Source of the DNA: DASYKS01 sp035995205
GTDB lineage: Bacteria; Acidobacteriota; Thermoanaerobaculia; Multivoradales; UBA5704
Assembly (NCBI GenBank): GCA_035995205.1
Contig: DASYKS010000114.1
Span: 62,001-126,000, forward strand
Direction of reading: 5' to 3'
DNA length: 64,000 nt
Shown here: piece by piece, positions 7,089 to 15,630 of the stretch
How the letters are laid out: the number at the start of each line of letters is the position of its first letter
Numbering within the stretch: the stretch's first letter is position 1
Position numbers and translations under genes: made by a program
Notes under the pieces: model-generated
Databases searched by the model: none
What the model was told of the DNA's origin: nothing
Seen by the model: the letters and a program-made list of their open reading frames with translations, nothing else

Positions 7089-8693
7089 GTGAAGCCTCTG
7101 CGTTTCAGCGCCCCTCTCCGCCCGCTCGTACTGCTCCTTCCGCTCTTGCTCGGCGCCCAGGCCGAAGCGCCGCCGCGAGCCGCGTCGGTCACCGTCGAGG
7201 GGCGGGAGATCCCGGCCCTGGTGGTGGTCGGCCCGGCCGGACCGCTGGTCACTTTGGCGCCGGTCGCCGAGGCGCTCGGCGCCAAGCTCGGTCCGGGCGA
7301 AGGCGGCAGTTACCTGCTCAACATCGGCGACACCCAGGTGGTGCTCGCGGCGGGCAGCCCGGTGGTGACGGTGGGCTCCGAAATCCTTTCCCTGTCGCAG
7401 CCGGTGACCCCGGGCGGGGGCGGCGTGATGGTGCCGCTCGATCTGCTGAAAAAGACCTTCGGCGATCTCGCCGGCTGGTCGATCGAATGGCAGCCCGAGG
7501 CGTCGCATCTCGCGATCGCGAAACGTCAGGCGCGCCTGGTCTCGGTTTTCATCGACGTCGTCCACCTTCAGGGGACGACCACCGTGGTGCTGCAGTTTCC
7601 CGCGGCGCCGCGCTACAAGATCGAACAGCTGCCCGGGCGCATCGAAGTGCGCATGCTCGGCGACCGGATCACCGCGTCGCTGCCTTCGGCGCTCGACGAC
7701 CCGCTGGTCGAGGGGGTCGACGCGAGCCCCGACCGGGTGACCATCCGTCTGTTGCGTGGCGCCACGGCCGACAGCTACACGCTCGAAAATCCCTTCCGCA
7801 TCGTGTTCGACGTCCATCAACCGGGGCAGGCGACCGGGCCGGTCGGCGGCGCTCCGGCGGTCGGGCTGGAACGGCCGGGGATTCGCACCATCGTGATCGA
7901 CCCGGGCCACGGCGGAACGGAAACCGGCGCGATCGGGCCGAGCGGCGTGCAGGAAAAAGAGCTGACCCTACTGCTCGCCCGTTCGCTCGCCGGACAACTG
8001 GCGGAGAGGCTCGGCGTCCGCACCGAGCTGACCCGTACCTCTGACACCGTCATTTCGTTCGATGCCCGTACCGCGCTCGCCAACCAGACCAAGGCGGATC
8101 TGTTCATCTCGATCCATCTCAACTCGTCGCTCGGTTCCGGAGCGCACGGCGCCGAGACCTACTTTCTCGCCAATCGGGCCACCGACCCGCGGGCCGCCAG
8201 CTCGGCGAATATCGAGAATGGCGCCTCGGGCGCCGATTCCGGGCTCGCCGCGGATGCCGATCCCGCCGCCTTGCAGGATCTCCAGCTGATGCTTTGGGAC
8301 CTCGCGCAGAGCCGTTACCTGGAACAGAGCCAACGCCTGGCGAACATGATCCAAGGGGAGTTGAACCAGGCGCTGGAGCTCAAGGACCGGGGGGTCAAGC
8401 AGGCGCCGTTCCGCGTTTTGATGGGGGCGGCCATGCCGGCGGTGCTGGTCGAGCTGGGCTTCATCAGCAACCCGGACGAGGAAAAGAAGCTCCAGGACGC
8501 CGGCTACCGCGCCCAGCTGGTCGACTCGCTGGTGCGCGCAGTGGGGCACTACAAAGACCTGGTCGAGGCGCGGCCCGCCGCTCCGGCCGGCGAAGCTCCG
8601 GGGGCGCCCGAGGTGCCCGGCGCCGAGGAAAAGGGCGCTCCGGCGACGCCGGCTACCGCGCCGCCCGGAGCCCGCCCGAAAGCCCTGCGATGA
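7089..8693 (+). CDS. N-acetylmuramoyl-L-alanine amidase with AMIN domain
   Basis: A 534-residue exported cell-wall hydrolase that cleaves the bond between MurNAc and L-Ala. It has a signal peptide (residues about 1-26), a copper-amine-oxidase-N-like region, an AMIN domain (about 145-245) that targets peptidoglycan or the division site, and a C-terminal Amidase_3 domain. The zinc ligands are visible: His274 in IDPGHGG, Glu289 in GVQEKEL and His343 in FISIHLNSS; Glu455 in VLVELGF is the catalytic Glu. The C-terminus is an Ala/Pro-rich tail. GTG 7089 is chosen because it starts the signal peptide (MKPLRF) and has TATCCT 8 nt upstream. It overlaps the next gene by 4 nt, so the two are co-translated. 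Confidence 0.88.
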   Translation: MKPLRFSAPLRPLVLLLPLLLGAQAEAPPRAASVTVEGREIPALVVVGPAGPLVTLAPVAEALGAKLGPGEGGSYLLNIGDTQVVLAAGSPVVTVGSEILSLSQPVTPGGGGVMVPLDLLKKTFGDLAGWSIEWQPEASHLAIAKRQARLVSVFIDVVHLQGTTTVVLQFPAAPRYKIEQLPGRIEVRMLGDRITASLPSALDDPLVEGVDASPDRVTIRLLRGATADSYTLENPFRIVFDVHQPGQATGPVGGAPAVGLERPGIRTIVIDPGHGGTETGAIGPSGVQEKELTLLLARSLAGQLAERLGVRTELTRTSDTVISFDARTALANQTKADLFISIHLNSSLGSGAHGAETYFLANRATDPRAASSANIENGASGADSGLAADADPAALQDLQLMLWDLAQSRYLEQSQRLANMIQGELNQALELKDRGVKQAPFRVLMGAAMPAVLVELGFISNPDEEKKLQDAGYRAQLVDSLVRAVGHYKDLVEARPAAPAGEAPGAPEVPGAEEKGAPATPATAPPGARPKALR

Positions 8694-9265
8694 ACCGCAC
8701 CGCGGCGAAGATCATCCTCGCCCTGCTCGTCCTCGTGGTGATCGGAGGCGGCATCTGGCTGATCGCGACGCGCGGCGGCAAGCGGGGGCTTTCCGGGGTG
8801 ATCGAGAATCTGACCGGCACCCCTCCACCGGGAACCGAGAAGGTGACGGTCTCGCTCTATTTTCCCGGCCCGGGGGAGCTTCTGGTGCCCGAACGGCGTG
8901 TGCTCGACGTCGGTCCCGACCCCAAGGATCGCGTCCGCAAGATCGTCGAGGCGGTGCTCGAAGGGCCGCGCCAGAAGGATCTCGGCCGATCCTTTCCCGA
9001 AGGGGTGGCTGTAGGCGGCGTGGTGCTCGGTTCCGACGGCACGGCCTACATCGACCTCCGCTCGGAGACGCTCGCCGATCCTCCCTCCTCGGGCTCGCTC
9101 GCCGAGATGCAGCGGGTGTTTTCGCTGGTCGACTCGATCGCGTTGAACGTCGAGCAGACGCCGCGCGTGGCGCTGCTCTGGAACGGCGTCCAGCGCGAGA
9201 GCTTCGGCGGTCACCTCGATACCAGCCGGCCTTTTTCCGCCGACCGCAGCCTGTTGGCCCCCTGA
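8690..9265 (+). CDS. GerMN-domain membrane-anchored protein
   Basis: A 191-residue protein with one N-terminal transmembrane helix (residues about 6-26) and an exported GerMN domain: VTVSLYFPGPGELLVPERR, then RVRKIVEAVLEGP, GVAVGGVVLGSDGTAYIDL and SLVDSIALNVEQTPRVALLWNG. GerMN domains occur in spore-germination and cell-wall-associated lipoproteins; here the setting between an amidase and murI points to a peptidoglycan role. Its ATG overlaps the amidase stop (ATGA), so expression is coupled. No spore genes are seen in the window. Confidence 0.78.
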   Translation: MNRTAAKIILALLVLVVIGGGIWLIATRGGKRGLSGVIENLTGTPPPGTEKVTVSLYFPGPGELLVPERRVLDVGPDPKDRVRKIVEAVLEGPRQKDLGRSFPEGVAVGGVVLGSDGTAYIDLRSETLADPPSSGSLAEMQRVFSLVDSIALNVEQTPRVALLWNGVQRESFGGHLDTSRPFSADRSLLAP

Positions 9266-9278
9266 CCGGAAAGTCGCT

Positions 9279-10061
9279 ATGGATACGATCGGCGTCTTCG
9301 ACTCCGGCGTCGGCGGTCTGACCGTCGTCGCGGCGCTGGCCAAGAGACTCCCGCGCGAATCGATCCTCTACCTGGGAGACACGGCGCGCCTGCCCTACGG
9401 CTCGAAATCCGAGGACACCGTCACCCGCTACACGCGGAAGAACGTCGAGTTTCTCGAACGGCGCGGGGTCAAAGCCGTGGTCGTCGCCTGCAACACCGCC
9501 TCGGCCCTCGCGCTGCCGAACCTGACGCTTCACCTGCCGACCTGGGGGGTGATCGAACCCGGAGCGGAAAAAGCGGCGGCGACCACGCGGGGCCGGATCG
9601 GCGTGCTCGCCACCGAGGCGACCGTCCGCTCCGACGCCTATCCCAAAGCACTCCGGAGGCTGCGCCCGGAGCTTGAAGTGTTCTCCCGCGCCTGCCCGCT
9701 GTTCGTGCCGCTGGTCGAAGAGGGTTGGCACGACGACGAGGTGACCGAGCTGGTGGCGCGGCGTTATCTGGCGCCCCTGCTCGGCTCGCAAGTCGACACG
9801 CTGGTCCTCGGCTGCACCCACTACCCGCTTCTGGCGCCGGTGCTGGCGCGCATCGCCGGGCCCGAGATCGCGCTAGTCGATTCCGCGCAGGCGATCGCCG
9901 AATCGGTCGCCGCGGGGCTCGCCCGAGCGGGGCTCGAAACCGATCGGGAAGGCCCGCCGGAGCACCATTTCGCGGTTACCGACTTGAACGACTCGTTCCG
10001 CCGGATCGCCGCGCGAATCCTCGGGCGCGAAGTCGAGCTCGAGTGGGTCGAAGTGGTCTAG
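9279..10061 (+). CDS. murI: Glutamate racemase
   Basis: A 260-residue cytoplasmic enzyme that makes D-glutamate for peptidoglycan. The two catalytic cysteines are present: Cys71 in VVACNTASA and Cys179 in VLGCTHYPLL. The N-terminal IGVFDSGVGGLTV and LPYGSKS motifs are standard for the family, and the length is normal. ATG 9279 follows the GerMN gene by 13 nt with GGAAAG upstream. Third gene of an apparent cell-wall operon (amidase, GerMN protein, racemase). Confidence 0.95.
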   Translation: MDTIGVFDSGVGGLTVVAALAKRLPRESILYLGDTARLPYGSKSEDTVTRYTRKNVEFLERRGVKAVVVACNTASALALPNLTLHLPTWGVIEPGAEKAAATTRGRIGVLATEATVRSDAYPKALRRLRPELEVFSRACPLFVPLVEEGWHDDEVTELVARRYLAPLLGSQVDTLVLGCTHYPLLAPVLARIAGPEIALVDSAQAIAESVAAGLARAGLETDREGPPEHHFAVTDLNDSFRRIAARILGREVELEWVEVV

Positions 10062-10069
10062 GGCGGCGC

Positions 10070-10771
10070 GTGGACCCCGACTGGATCGACGTTGCCGGCG
10101 GAAGTTTCCTGATGGGCGGCGGCCCGCGCGACGAAGAAAACCCGGTGCATCCGGTGCGAATCTCGCCGTTTCGGATGGCGCGCAGCCCCGTTCTGCGGGC
10201 GGACTACCAGGCGTTCCTCAACGCCACCGGCCACCCCGCGCCCCCGTTTTGGGGCGAGCCCGCGTTCGGATCATCGCGCATGCCCGCCGTGGGGCCTTCG
10301 TGGGACGACGCGGTCGCCTTTTGCGCCTGGCTCGCGCGACGAACGGCCGAACCGGTCCGCCTGCCGACCGAGGCCGAATGGGAGTACGCGGCGCGCGCCG
10401 GCCGCGACGTCCTCTACCCTTGGGGCGACGGGCCACCCGAATCGCTGCCCGATTACGCCTCGCGGTGGCGCAACGGACCGGAGGTTTGCGACGCCTATCC
10501 TTCCCAGCATCCGCTCGGCTTCTTCGGACTGGGAGAAAACGTTCACGAGTGGTGCAGCGATTGGTACGATGCAGGCTATTACGCTGTTTCGCCGAGCGAA
10601 GACCCCGCGGGGCCTCCAACCGGAGCGCGGCGCGCCTCCCGCGGCGGCTCCTGGCGGCACCAGATCAAAGGGAGCCGCTGTGCCGCGCGCTCGTCCATCC
10701 CGGCGCATTTGCGCTACGCGGATTACGGCTTCCGAATCGCGTCGGACGGAGAGAAAGTGAGGAGCGCTTGA
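10070..10771 (+). CDS. SUMF1/formylglycine-generating-enzyme-family protein
   Basis: A 233-residue protein made up of one SUMF1 (FGE-sulfatase) domain: GGSFLMGGGPRDEENP, VRLPTEAEWEYAARAG, NVHEWCSDWY and a final RGGSWRHQ...YADYGFRIA. The active Cys pair of true formylglycine-generating enzymes in the RGGSW region is incomplete (one Cys, SRCAARSS), so it may not be a sulfatase activator; related domains serve as hydroxylase-like or ligand-binding modules. GTG 10070 begins 9 nt after murI. A second domain of this type is fused to the S9 peptidase at 3682-6480. Confidence 0.82.
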   Translation: MDPDWIDVAGGSFLMGGGPRDEENPVHPVRISPFRMARSPVLRADYQAFLNATGHPAPPFWGEPAFGSSRMPAVGPSWDDAVAFCAWLARRTAEPVRLPTEAEWEYAARAGRDVLYPWGDGPPESLPDYASRWRNGPEVCDAYPSQHPLGFFGLGENVHEWCSDWYDAGYYAVSPSEDPAGPPTGARRASRGGSWRHQIKGSRCAARSSIPAHLRYADYGFRIASDGEKVRSA

Positions 10772-11052
10772 GTCAGATCCCGATGCGCAACGCGATCCGC
10801 CATGCCGCGATCGCCGGCTTCGCGATTCACACCCTGGCCGCCCTCTGGATCTGGCAGACCTGGCCCGCGTTTGACGCCTCGAACCTTCTGATCTGGATGA
10901 GCATCCCGGCGTCGCTCGCCTTCATGGGCGCGAGCGGCAAATCCCTGCTCGGTTTGGCGCTCCTGTTCGGCGGGCTGGAATGGGCGTTGCTCGCCGGCCT
11001 GGTCGCCTGGTGGGTCGGCCGCAGCCTGCACCGGCGAAAGGAGGAGATTTAA
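10768..11052 (+). CDS. Small polytopic membrane protein
   Basis: A 94-residue hydrophobic protein with about three membrane helices (HAAIAGFAIHTLAALWIW, NLLIWMSIPASLAFMG, LLGLALLFGGLEWALLAGLV) and a basic cytoplasmic tail (GRSLHRRKEE). TTG 10768 is preferred: GAGG lies 4-5 nt upstream and the start overlaps the SUMF1 stop codon by 4 nt; ATG 10783 is the alternative. No family recognised. Confidence 0.55.
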   Translation: MSQIPMRNAIRHAAIAGFAIHTLAALWIWQTWPAFDASNLLIWMSIPASLAFMGASGKSLLGLALLFGGLEWALLAGLVAWWVGRSLHRRKEEI

Positions 11053-11064
11053 GCGCCGAAGAAA

Positions 11065-11193
11065 GGGCAGACACGCAGGTCTGCCCCTACGTCGGCGGCG
11101 GCATTCGTTGGACCTAACCGTAGGGGCGCACCTTTGTGTGCGCCCTGGGTGTGCGAATTCTTTGCGCTCGGGGGCGGAGGCAAGCTCCGCCCC
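11065..11193. repeat. Three consecutive dispersed hairpins with CCCCTACG boundaries
   Basis: Three different stems lie side by side: GGGCAGAC/GTCTGCCC (11065-11086), a GGGCGCAC/GTGTGCGCCC hairpin near 11123-11145, and GGGGCGGAG/CTCCGCCCC (11171-11193). They share the edge motif CCCCTACG or its complement with sites at 3466-3486 and 49488-49513. They fill the convergent gap between the small membrane protein and the NYN-domain gene and may act as a terminator. Confidence 0.65.
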
Positions 11194-11208
11194 TACGCAC
11201 ACTGAACC

Positions 11209-12822
11209 CTACCGCTTCGAGCCAGAGAATCCGGTGACGATGTAGGTTCCGGAGCGCTGGTCCTTCTTGAGCTTGATCACGTTGTTGCGCTCGGCGTCTT
11301 CGAGCAGCTCGGAGAACGTGCTGTAGCCGTAGTAGCCCTCGTTGAACGCGGGCTTCTTGCGCTGCATGGTCTGTTTGATCATCGAGCCCCAGAGCACGTC
11401 TTTGTTCTCGCGCAGCAGGGCTTGGATCGATTCGACCATCAGGCTGAACGCCTCGGTGCTCTTCTTGTTGACGCCCACCACGTGCGGCGCCTTCTGCTGG
11501 TCACGCCAGACGTCCTCGTAGAAGATGAACTCGTCGCAGTTGTCGATCAGCAGCGCCGACGAAGAGTTCTTCACCCCGATGCCGATCACGTACTTGTTGT
11601 TCTCCTTGAGCTTCGAGACCAGCGGCGAGAAATCGCTATCGCCCGAGAGCAGGACGAACGTGTCCAGATGCTCCTTGGAGTAGGAGAGATCCATCGCGTC
11701 GACCACCATCTTGATGTCCGCGCTGTTTTTCCCCGAGTAGTGCTTCTGCGGAATGTCGATCAGCTCGATCGCCGCCTCGTGGAACGGCCGCTTGTAGTCG
11801 CTGTAGCGCTCCCAGTCGGCGTACGCCTTCTTGACGATGATCTTGCCTTTTTCCAGCAGCCGTTCGAGCACCAGCTCGATGTCGAACTTCTTGATCTCGG
11901 AGTCGCGCACGCCGAGCGCGACGTTCTCCAGGTCGCAGAACAGCGCGATCTTGCGCTCGTCGGCGCTGCGCCGTTCGGGCATGGTGACTACGATCTCTCG
12001 CGGTCCCATTCCTTCGTAATCGAACGTCGCCTCGCGACGGCGAACGATCACCTCGTCCTGCATCGGGGCGCGGCGGACCGGCGGCGCGATCGGGATCGGT
12101 GCCGGCGCCTCGATCTCGTCGTCCTCCTCGTCCTCGTCGTCCGGCGAGATCGAGGGAGCGAGATCGAGACCCCCTGCGCCCCGGCCGTTGCGGCGACGGC
12201 CGCCGCGGCGACGGGAACGCCGCCGCCCTTCGCGCGCCTCTTCGCTCTCCGCGGTCTCCGCGCCCGGAAGTGCCGGTTCGACGGCCAGGTCGGCAGTTGA
12301 AGCGGTTATCGGCGGGGGCGGAGTGACCGGTGTAACCGGAGCGATCGGTTCGATCGGGACGACCGGAGCGATCGCGGCGATGGGAACGATCGGGGTGATT
12401 GAAGGGGTCGAAGGAATCGGAGGGATCGCCAGATCGTACTCGGGGGGCTCCGCGACGAAGGGCGATGGGGCGGGAGCGAAAAACGCGGGCGCCGGTTCGG
12501 GCTCGTGGTCGAGCATCGCCGAGACCGGCGGAGCGATCTCGTCCGGGGTCGTCCGCCAGGGGCGCCAGAGCGGTGCCGAAGGCGCGGCCGGCGCGACCGG
12601 CGCGGCGGGGACGGGGTCCGGGGGAGCGATCGGAGGAGCCATCGGGGAATCGGCGCCGGCCGATGCGCTCGAAACGATCGGCGCGGCTTCTGCCGCTTCT
12701 ACGACCGGTTCGGAGCTCTCGGCGGGCTCGGGCTGACCATCGGGAACGGCGGGGACGGGTTCTTCTCGGGTTTCTTCCTTCGATGCGCCCTCTGCCGTGG
12801 GGCGCAGCCACCATGGGGTCAA
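11209..12822 (-). CDS. NYN-domain (LabA/MARF1-like) ribonuclease with OST-HTH/LOTUS domain
   Basis: A 537-residue protein. Residues 1-280 are low complexity: Pro/Ala/Ile-rich, then an Arg-rich patch (RRRSRRRGGRRR) and an acidic run (DDEDEEDDE), likely disordered. Residues about 290-440 are a NYN/PIN-like nuclease domain with Asp297 in FCDLENVALG, Asp369 and Asp375 in SADIKMVVDAMD, and Asp395/Asp397 in SGDSDFSPLV. Residues about 455-535 match an OST-HTH/LOTUS RNA-binding domain (QALLRENKDVLWGSMIKQTM...YGYSTFSELLEDAE). Together they suggest an RNA-processing protein. TTG 12822 has AGGAG at about 9 nt and is favoured over the longer ATG start at 12879. Confidence 0.82.
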   Translation of the reverse strand: MTPWWLRPTAEGASKEETREEPVPAVPDGQPEPAESSEPVVEAAEAAPIVSSASAGADSPMAPPIAPPDPVPAAPVAPAAPSAPLWRPWRTTPDEIAPPVSAMLDHEPEPAPAFFAPAPSPFVAEPPEYDLAIPPIPSTPSITPIVPIAAIAPVVPIEPIAPVTPVTPPPPITASTADLAVEPALPGAETAESEEAREGRRRSRRRGGRRRNGRGAGGLDLAPSISPDDEDEEDDEIEAPAPIPIAPPVRRAPMQDEVIVRRREATFDYEGMGPREIVVTMPERRSADERKIALFCDLENVALGVRDSEIKKFDIELVLERLLEKGKIIVKKAYADWERYSDYKRPFHEAAIELIDIPQKHYSGKNSADIKMVVDAMDLSYSKEHLDTFVLLSGDSDFSPLVSKLKENNKYVIGIGVKNSSSALLIDNCDEFIFYEDVWRDQQKAPHVVGVNKKSTEAFSLMVESIQALLRENKDVLWGSMIKQTMQRKKPAFNEGYYGYSTFSELLEDAERNNVIKLKKDQRSGTYIVTGFSGSKR

Positions 12823-12972
12823 ATCTCGGCTCCTCTCTCGTGCGCACCCCGCAGGGGCGCTAAGGATGCAGTGAAACAACGTCGCTTCGCTCGATCGCTC
12901 TGCCGCGAGGCGACCCCAAACGACCGGGGGGCGCGGTCCAAAAGCGTTCGGCGGGAGCCCACAAGGGGGCCA

Positions 12973-13010
12973 CGCGGAGGCCTAGTTTACCTCTTCCCGG
13001 CGCCTCCGCG
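12973..13010 (-). terminator. Inverted repeat downstream of the zinc-ribbon gene
   Basis: CGCGGAGGC (12973-12981) and GCCTCCGCG (13002-13010) form a perfect 9-bp stem with a 20-nt loop immediately after the minus-strand gene ending at 13013. There is no T tract, so intrinsic termination is only possible. Confidence 0.35.
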
Positions 13011-13012
13011 CT

Positions 13013-13321
13013 CTAGTCGAGATCGAACGGTCGCTTCGGCGGACCCTGGTCCGGGTCTTCGTCGGCGCGTTTCATCGCCTCGCGGAACTTCTCTTCCAGC
13101 AGCCGGTCGCGGTCTTCGAACGCCGCCTTCTCCCGTTCGAACATGCTCTCGGCTTTCGCTTTGCTTTCGTCGAGCTCGCGGAACAGCGAGGCGAAATCCC
13201 TGCCTCCCGCCAGAGGCGCCTTCGGTTTGCGATGCGAGAGCACCTCGCCGGTCGCGGCGTCGATCACCAGGTCGGAACCGCAATCGGGACAGCGAACGGT
13301 GAGCTTGTGCGTCTCGGACAT
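13013..13321 (-). CDS. Small CxxC protein, hypothetical
   Basis: A 102-residue protein beginning MSETHKLTVRCPDCGSDLV: a single CPDCG knuckle that may bind metal as half of a zinc ribbon, followed by a charged helical region (FEREKAAFEDRDRLLEEKF) and an acidic/proline tail. No known function. It lies 10 nt after the YfhO-like gene on the same strand, so it may be its operon partner. A TAGAAT hexamer sits 7 nt before the ATG inside the end of the upstream gene, leaving open its own leaderless promoter. Confidence 0.6.
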   Translation of the reverse strand: MSETHKLTVRCPDCGSDLVIDAATGEVLSHRKPKAPLAGGRDFASLFRELDESKAKAESMFEREKAAFEDRDRLLEEKFREAMKRADEDPDQGPPKRPFDLD

Positions 13322-13331
13322 AACCACGATT

Positions 13332-15560
13332 CTAGCCGTCAACGGCTTTTTCGGGGGCGCGCCCGCGAAACGCGGCGAGGGCGAGAGCCAAGGCGGCGAT
13401 CAGACAGCCGGCGACAAACCCCGGCGGGCGGTAGGAGATCTCGATCCGTTCAGTGCCCACGGGGATGTCGGCGGCCAGCAGCGCGCCCAGCTCCAGGCGG
13501 GTCGCCACCGGACGGTCCGAGGCGAGTACCCGCCAGCCCCCCTCCTGAAGAAGGCCGCTCGAAAGGTGCCAGGCGCTTTTCTGAAGCGCGGGGGGCACAC
13601 CGATCCGGAGCGCGGCGGGCGAAAGCCGCTCGATGGTGAGCCGTTCGGCCGAGTCGGCGGGAAACCAGAGGGGCGAAGGGTTGGGGATCTCCCAGACGCG
13701 CGCGGTCCGATCGGCAAATACGAGCCGTAGCGGCGGCGGGAGCGCTGTGTTCGGTTCGGTCAACAGGAAACGGACGCCGAGCCGGGCGTAGAGCGGATCG
13801 AGCGGCCGGCCGAAGGCGGGCACTTCGCCCTGCCCCGGGGCAACCTTCGAGGCGTCGACGAGCGGAGCGGCCAATCTTTCCCAAGACGCCGGCATCGCCG
13901 GGTTGTAGATCCGCAGGTCGCGTAGGCCATAGAGCGTCGCGAGGTTCGGCGGCAACGCCCGGCCGAGCGCGGCGATCCGTTCCTCGCCCTGGAGGTGGCT
14001 CCGCAAGAAGCGAATCGCCGGGGGGGCCGGAAACAGCAGGCGCTTCGGCATCGGCGGGTTCGCCGGGCCGTGAAGGAGAAAAAGCTCGGCGGCGATCAGG
14101 GGCGCGAGGAGCAGAGGTAGGAATCTCCGCCCGCGCGCAAGGACCAGGATCACCAAGCCGGCACCCAAGAATCGCAGCTGCCAGCGGAGCCAGCCGAAGC
14201 GGAAGATCGCCAGGCGGTCCGGGTCTCCCGGATCGGGATGGGCGAGGTAGGCCCAGGTGAGCGCCGCGGCGAAGCCGAGACCGATCGCGAGGGCGGCAAG
14301 GCGCGAACCCTCCCCGCGAGTGAATCTTTCTATGACCATCGCACCGACGGCTGCCAGGGCGAACGCCGCGATCAACAGGAGACGAGAACGGCCAAGGCCC
14401 ACCGCGCCGCCGATCGCCAGAGCGGCCGTGCCGAGCAGGAGCAGCTCCTGCGGAAGACGGCGACGGGCGGGAACGGCGGCGAGCAGGGCGCCCAGGAGGA
14501 GGATCGTGCCGGCAAAACCGGAGGCATCCTCGTTCGAGTTGCGGGGTCCCCAATAGTCGAGATAGCGGCTGTTGCCTTGGGCGTTCGGCGCGAAGACCGG
14601 AATCGACCGTGCCACCAAGGCGGCCGGGGTCGGCGCCGATTCGGTGAGCCGGGCCTCCTCGCGCGACGCGCGCGCCGAATACGGCAGATAGAGCGCGGCG
14701 GGCAGAAGCGTCGGGGCGCTCACTCCAAGGGCGAGGACGAGCGCCCAGCACGCGCGGATCGCGAAGCCCCGCCATGTGCCGCGAGGGCGAGACATCGCTC
14801 GGGCCGCGCTGAACGCCAACGCGAACAGCAGCGCGTAGGCGATCGTTTCCGGATGACCTCCCTGAAGCAACCCGAACAAGGCGAGACCGAGGAACAGCGC
14901 ATCGCGACGGGCGCCTCTCCTGTCGAGCAGGACGGTTCCATAGAGGACCGCCGGCAGCCAGGCCGCCGAATTGGCCATCGGCCATCCGAGCCAAAGCAGG
15001 ACGAAGCCGCCGAGGCCAAAGCCAAGTGCACCGCAGAGAGCCGCGCCCGAACCGAGATCGAGCCGGCGCAGCAACAGGAACGTAAAGACGAGGGCGAGAA
15101 GAACGCGAAGCGCGGCGGTGATTCCGGCCGCGGGGCCGAGCGCGAATGGCAGCGCGAGGAGCACCAGGGGCTGGAATGCCTGGGCCTGAGGGTCGGCGAG
15201 CAGGGGCATTCCGGCGCCCACGCGGTCATTCCAAAAAGGGAGCCGTCCTTCAGCGAAGGCTCGCCGCACCTCGGCGTTGGAGGGCGCCACGAGCTGGATC
15301 AGGTCGCCCTGGATCAAGTTGCCGTGCGGCACGGTCGGCGCAAGCTGACCGAACGGCGCTTCGCCGCGCAGGTTGTCGAGCGGCAACAGGATCTCGCCCA
15401 AAAACAGCACGCGTCCAAACAGGGCGACCAGCAGCAAGGCGAACGCCGCCACGACCCAAGCGGGCACGGCGTCCCAACCACGCCGCAAGATGGCGAGCAG
15501 AAGCGCGGCGAGGACCGCCACGTACAGGCCCGGCAGCAGATCGGCAAGGGCGGTGGGCAT
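13332..15560 (-). CDS. YfhO-family polytopic membrane protein
   Basis: A 742-residue integral membrane protein with a dozen or so hydrophobic helices, an early exported loop (LPFWNDRVGAGMPLLADPQAQAF) typical of YfhO/GT-C-fold proteins, a later soluble region (about 520-700) and a final helix near the C-terminus. YfhO proteins take part in glycosylation of cell-surface polymers in Gram-positives; in other phyla their role is unknown. It is divergent from a Wzm/Wzt polysaccharide exporter with only 70 bp between them, which supports an envelope-polysaccharide role. ATG 15560 has TAGACT 10 nt upstream. Confidence 0.72.
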   Translation of the reverse strand: MPTALADLLPGLYVAVLAALLLAILRRGWDAVPAWVVAAFALLLVALFGRVLFLGEILLPLDNLRGEAPFGQLAPTVPHGNLIQGDLIQLVAPSNAEVRRAFAEGRLPFWNDRVGAGMPLLADPQAQAFQPLVLLALPFALGPAAGITAALRVLLALVFTFLLLRRLDLGSGAALCGALGFGLGGFVLLWLGWPMANSAAWLPAVLYGTVLLDRRGARRDALFLGLALFGLLQGGHPETIAYALLFALAFSAARAMSRPRGTWRGFAIRACWALVLALGVSAPTLLPAALYLPYSARASREEARLTESAPTPAALVARSIPVFAPNAQGNSRYLDYWGPRNSNEDASGFAGTILLLGALLAAVPARRRLPQELLLLGTAALAIGGAVGLGRSRLLLIAAFALAAVGAMVIERFTRGEGSRLAALAIGLGFAAALTWAYLAHPDPGDPDRLAIFRFGWLRWQLRFLGAGLVILVLARGRRFLPLLLAPLIAAELFLLHGPANPPMPKRLLFPAPPAIRFLRSHLQGEERIAALGRALPPNLATLYGLRDLRIYNPAMPASWERLAAPLVDASKVAPGQGEVPAFGRPLDPLYARLGVRFLLTEPNTALPPPLRLVFADRTARVWEIPNPSPLWFPADSAERLTIERLSPAALRIGVPPALQKSAWHLSSGLLQEGGWRVLASDRPVATRLELGALLAADIPVGTERIEISYRPPGFVAGCLIAALALALAAFRGRAPEKAVDG

Positions 15561-15630
15561 AGAGGGTGGGAGTCTACCGCCCCCGCCTGCCCGATCCTTT
15601 CGCCGGTCGTGAGAAGATCGGCTCCCCGCC

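Noticed and set aside
10070..10771. True formylglycine-generating enzyme
   Set aside because: The RGGSW region has one Cys, not the active pair, and no sulfatase gene is nearby; called only as SUMF1 family.
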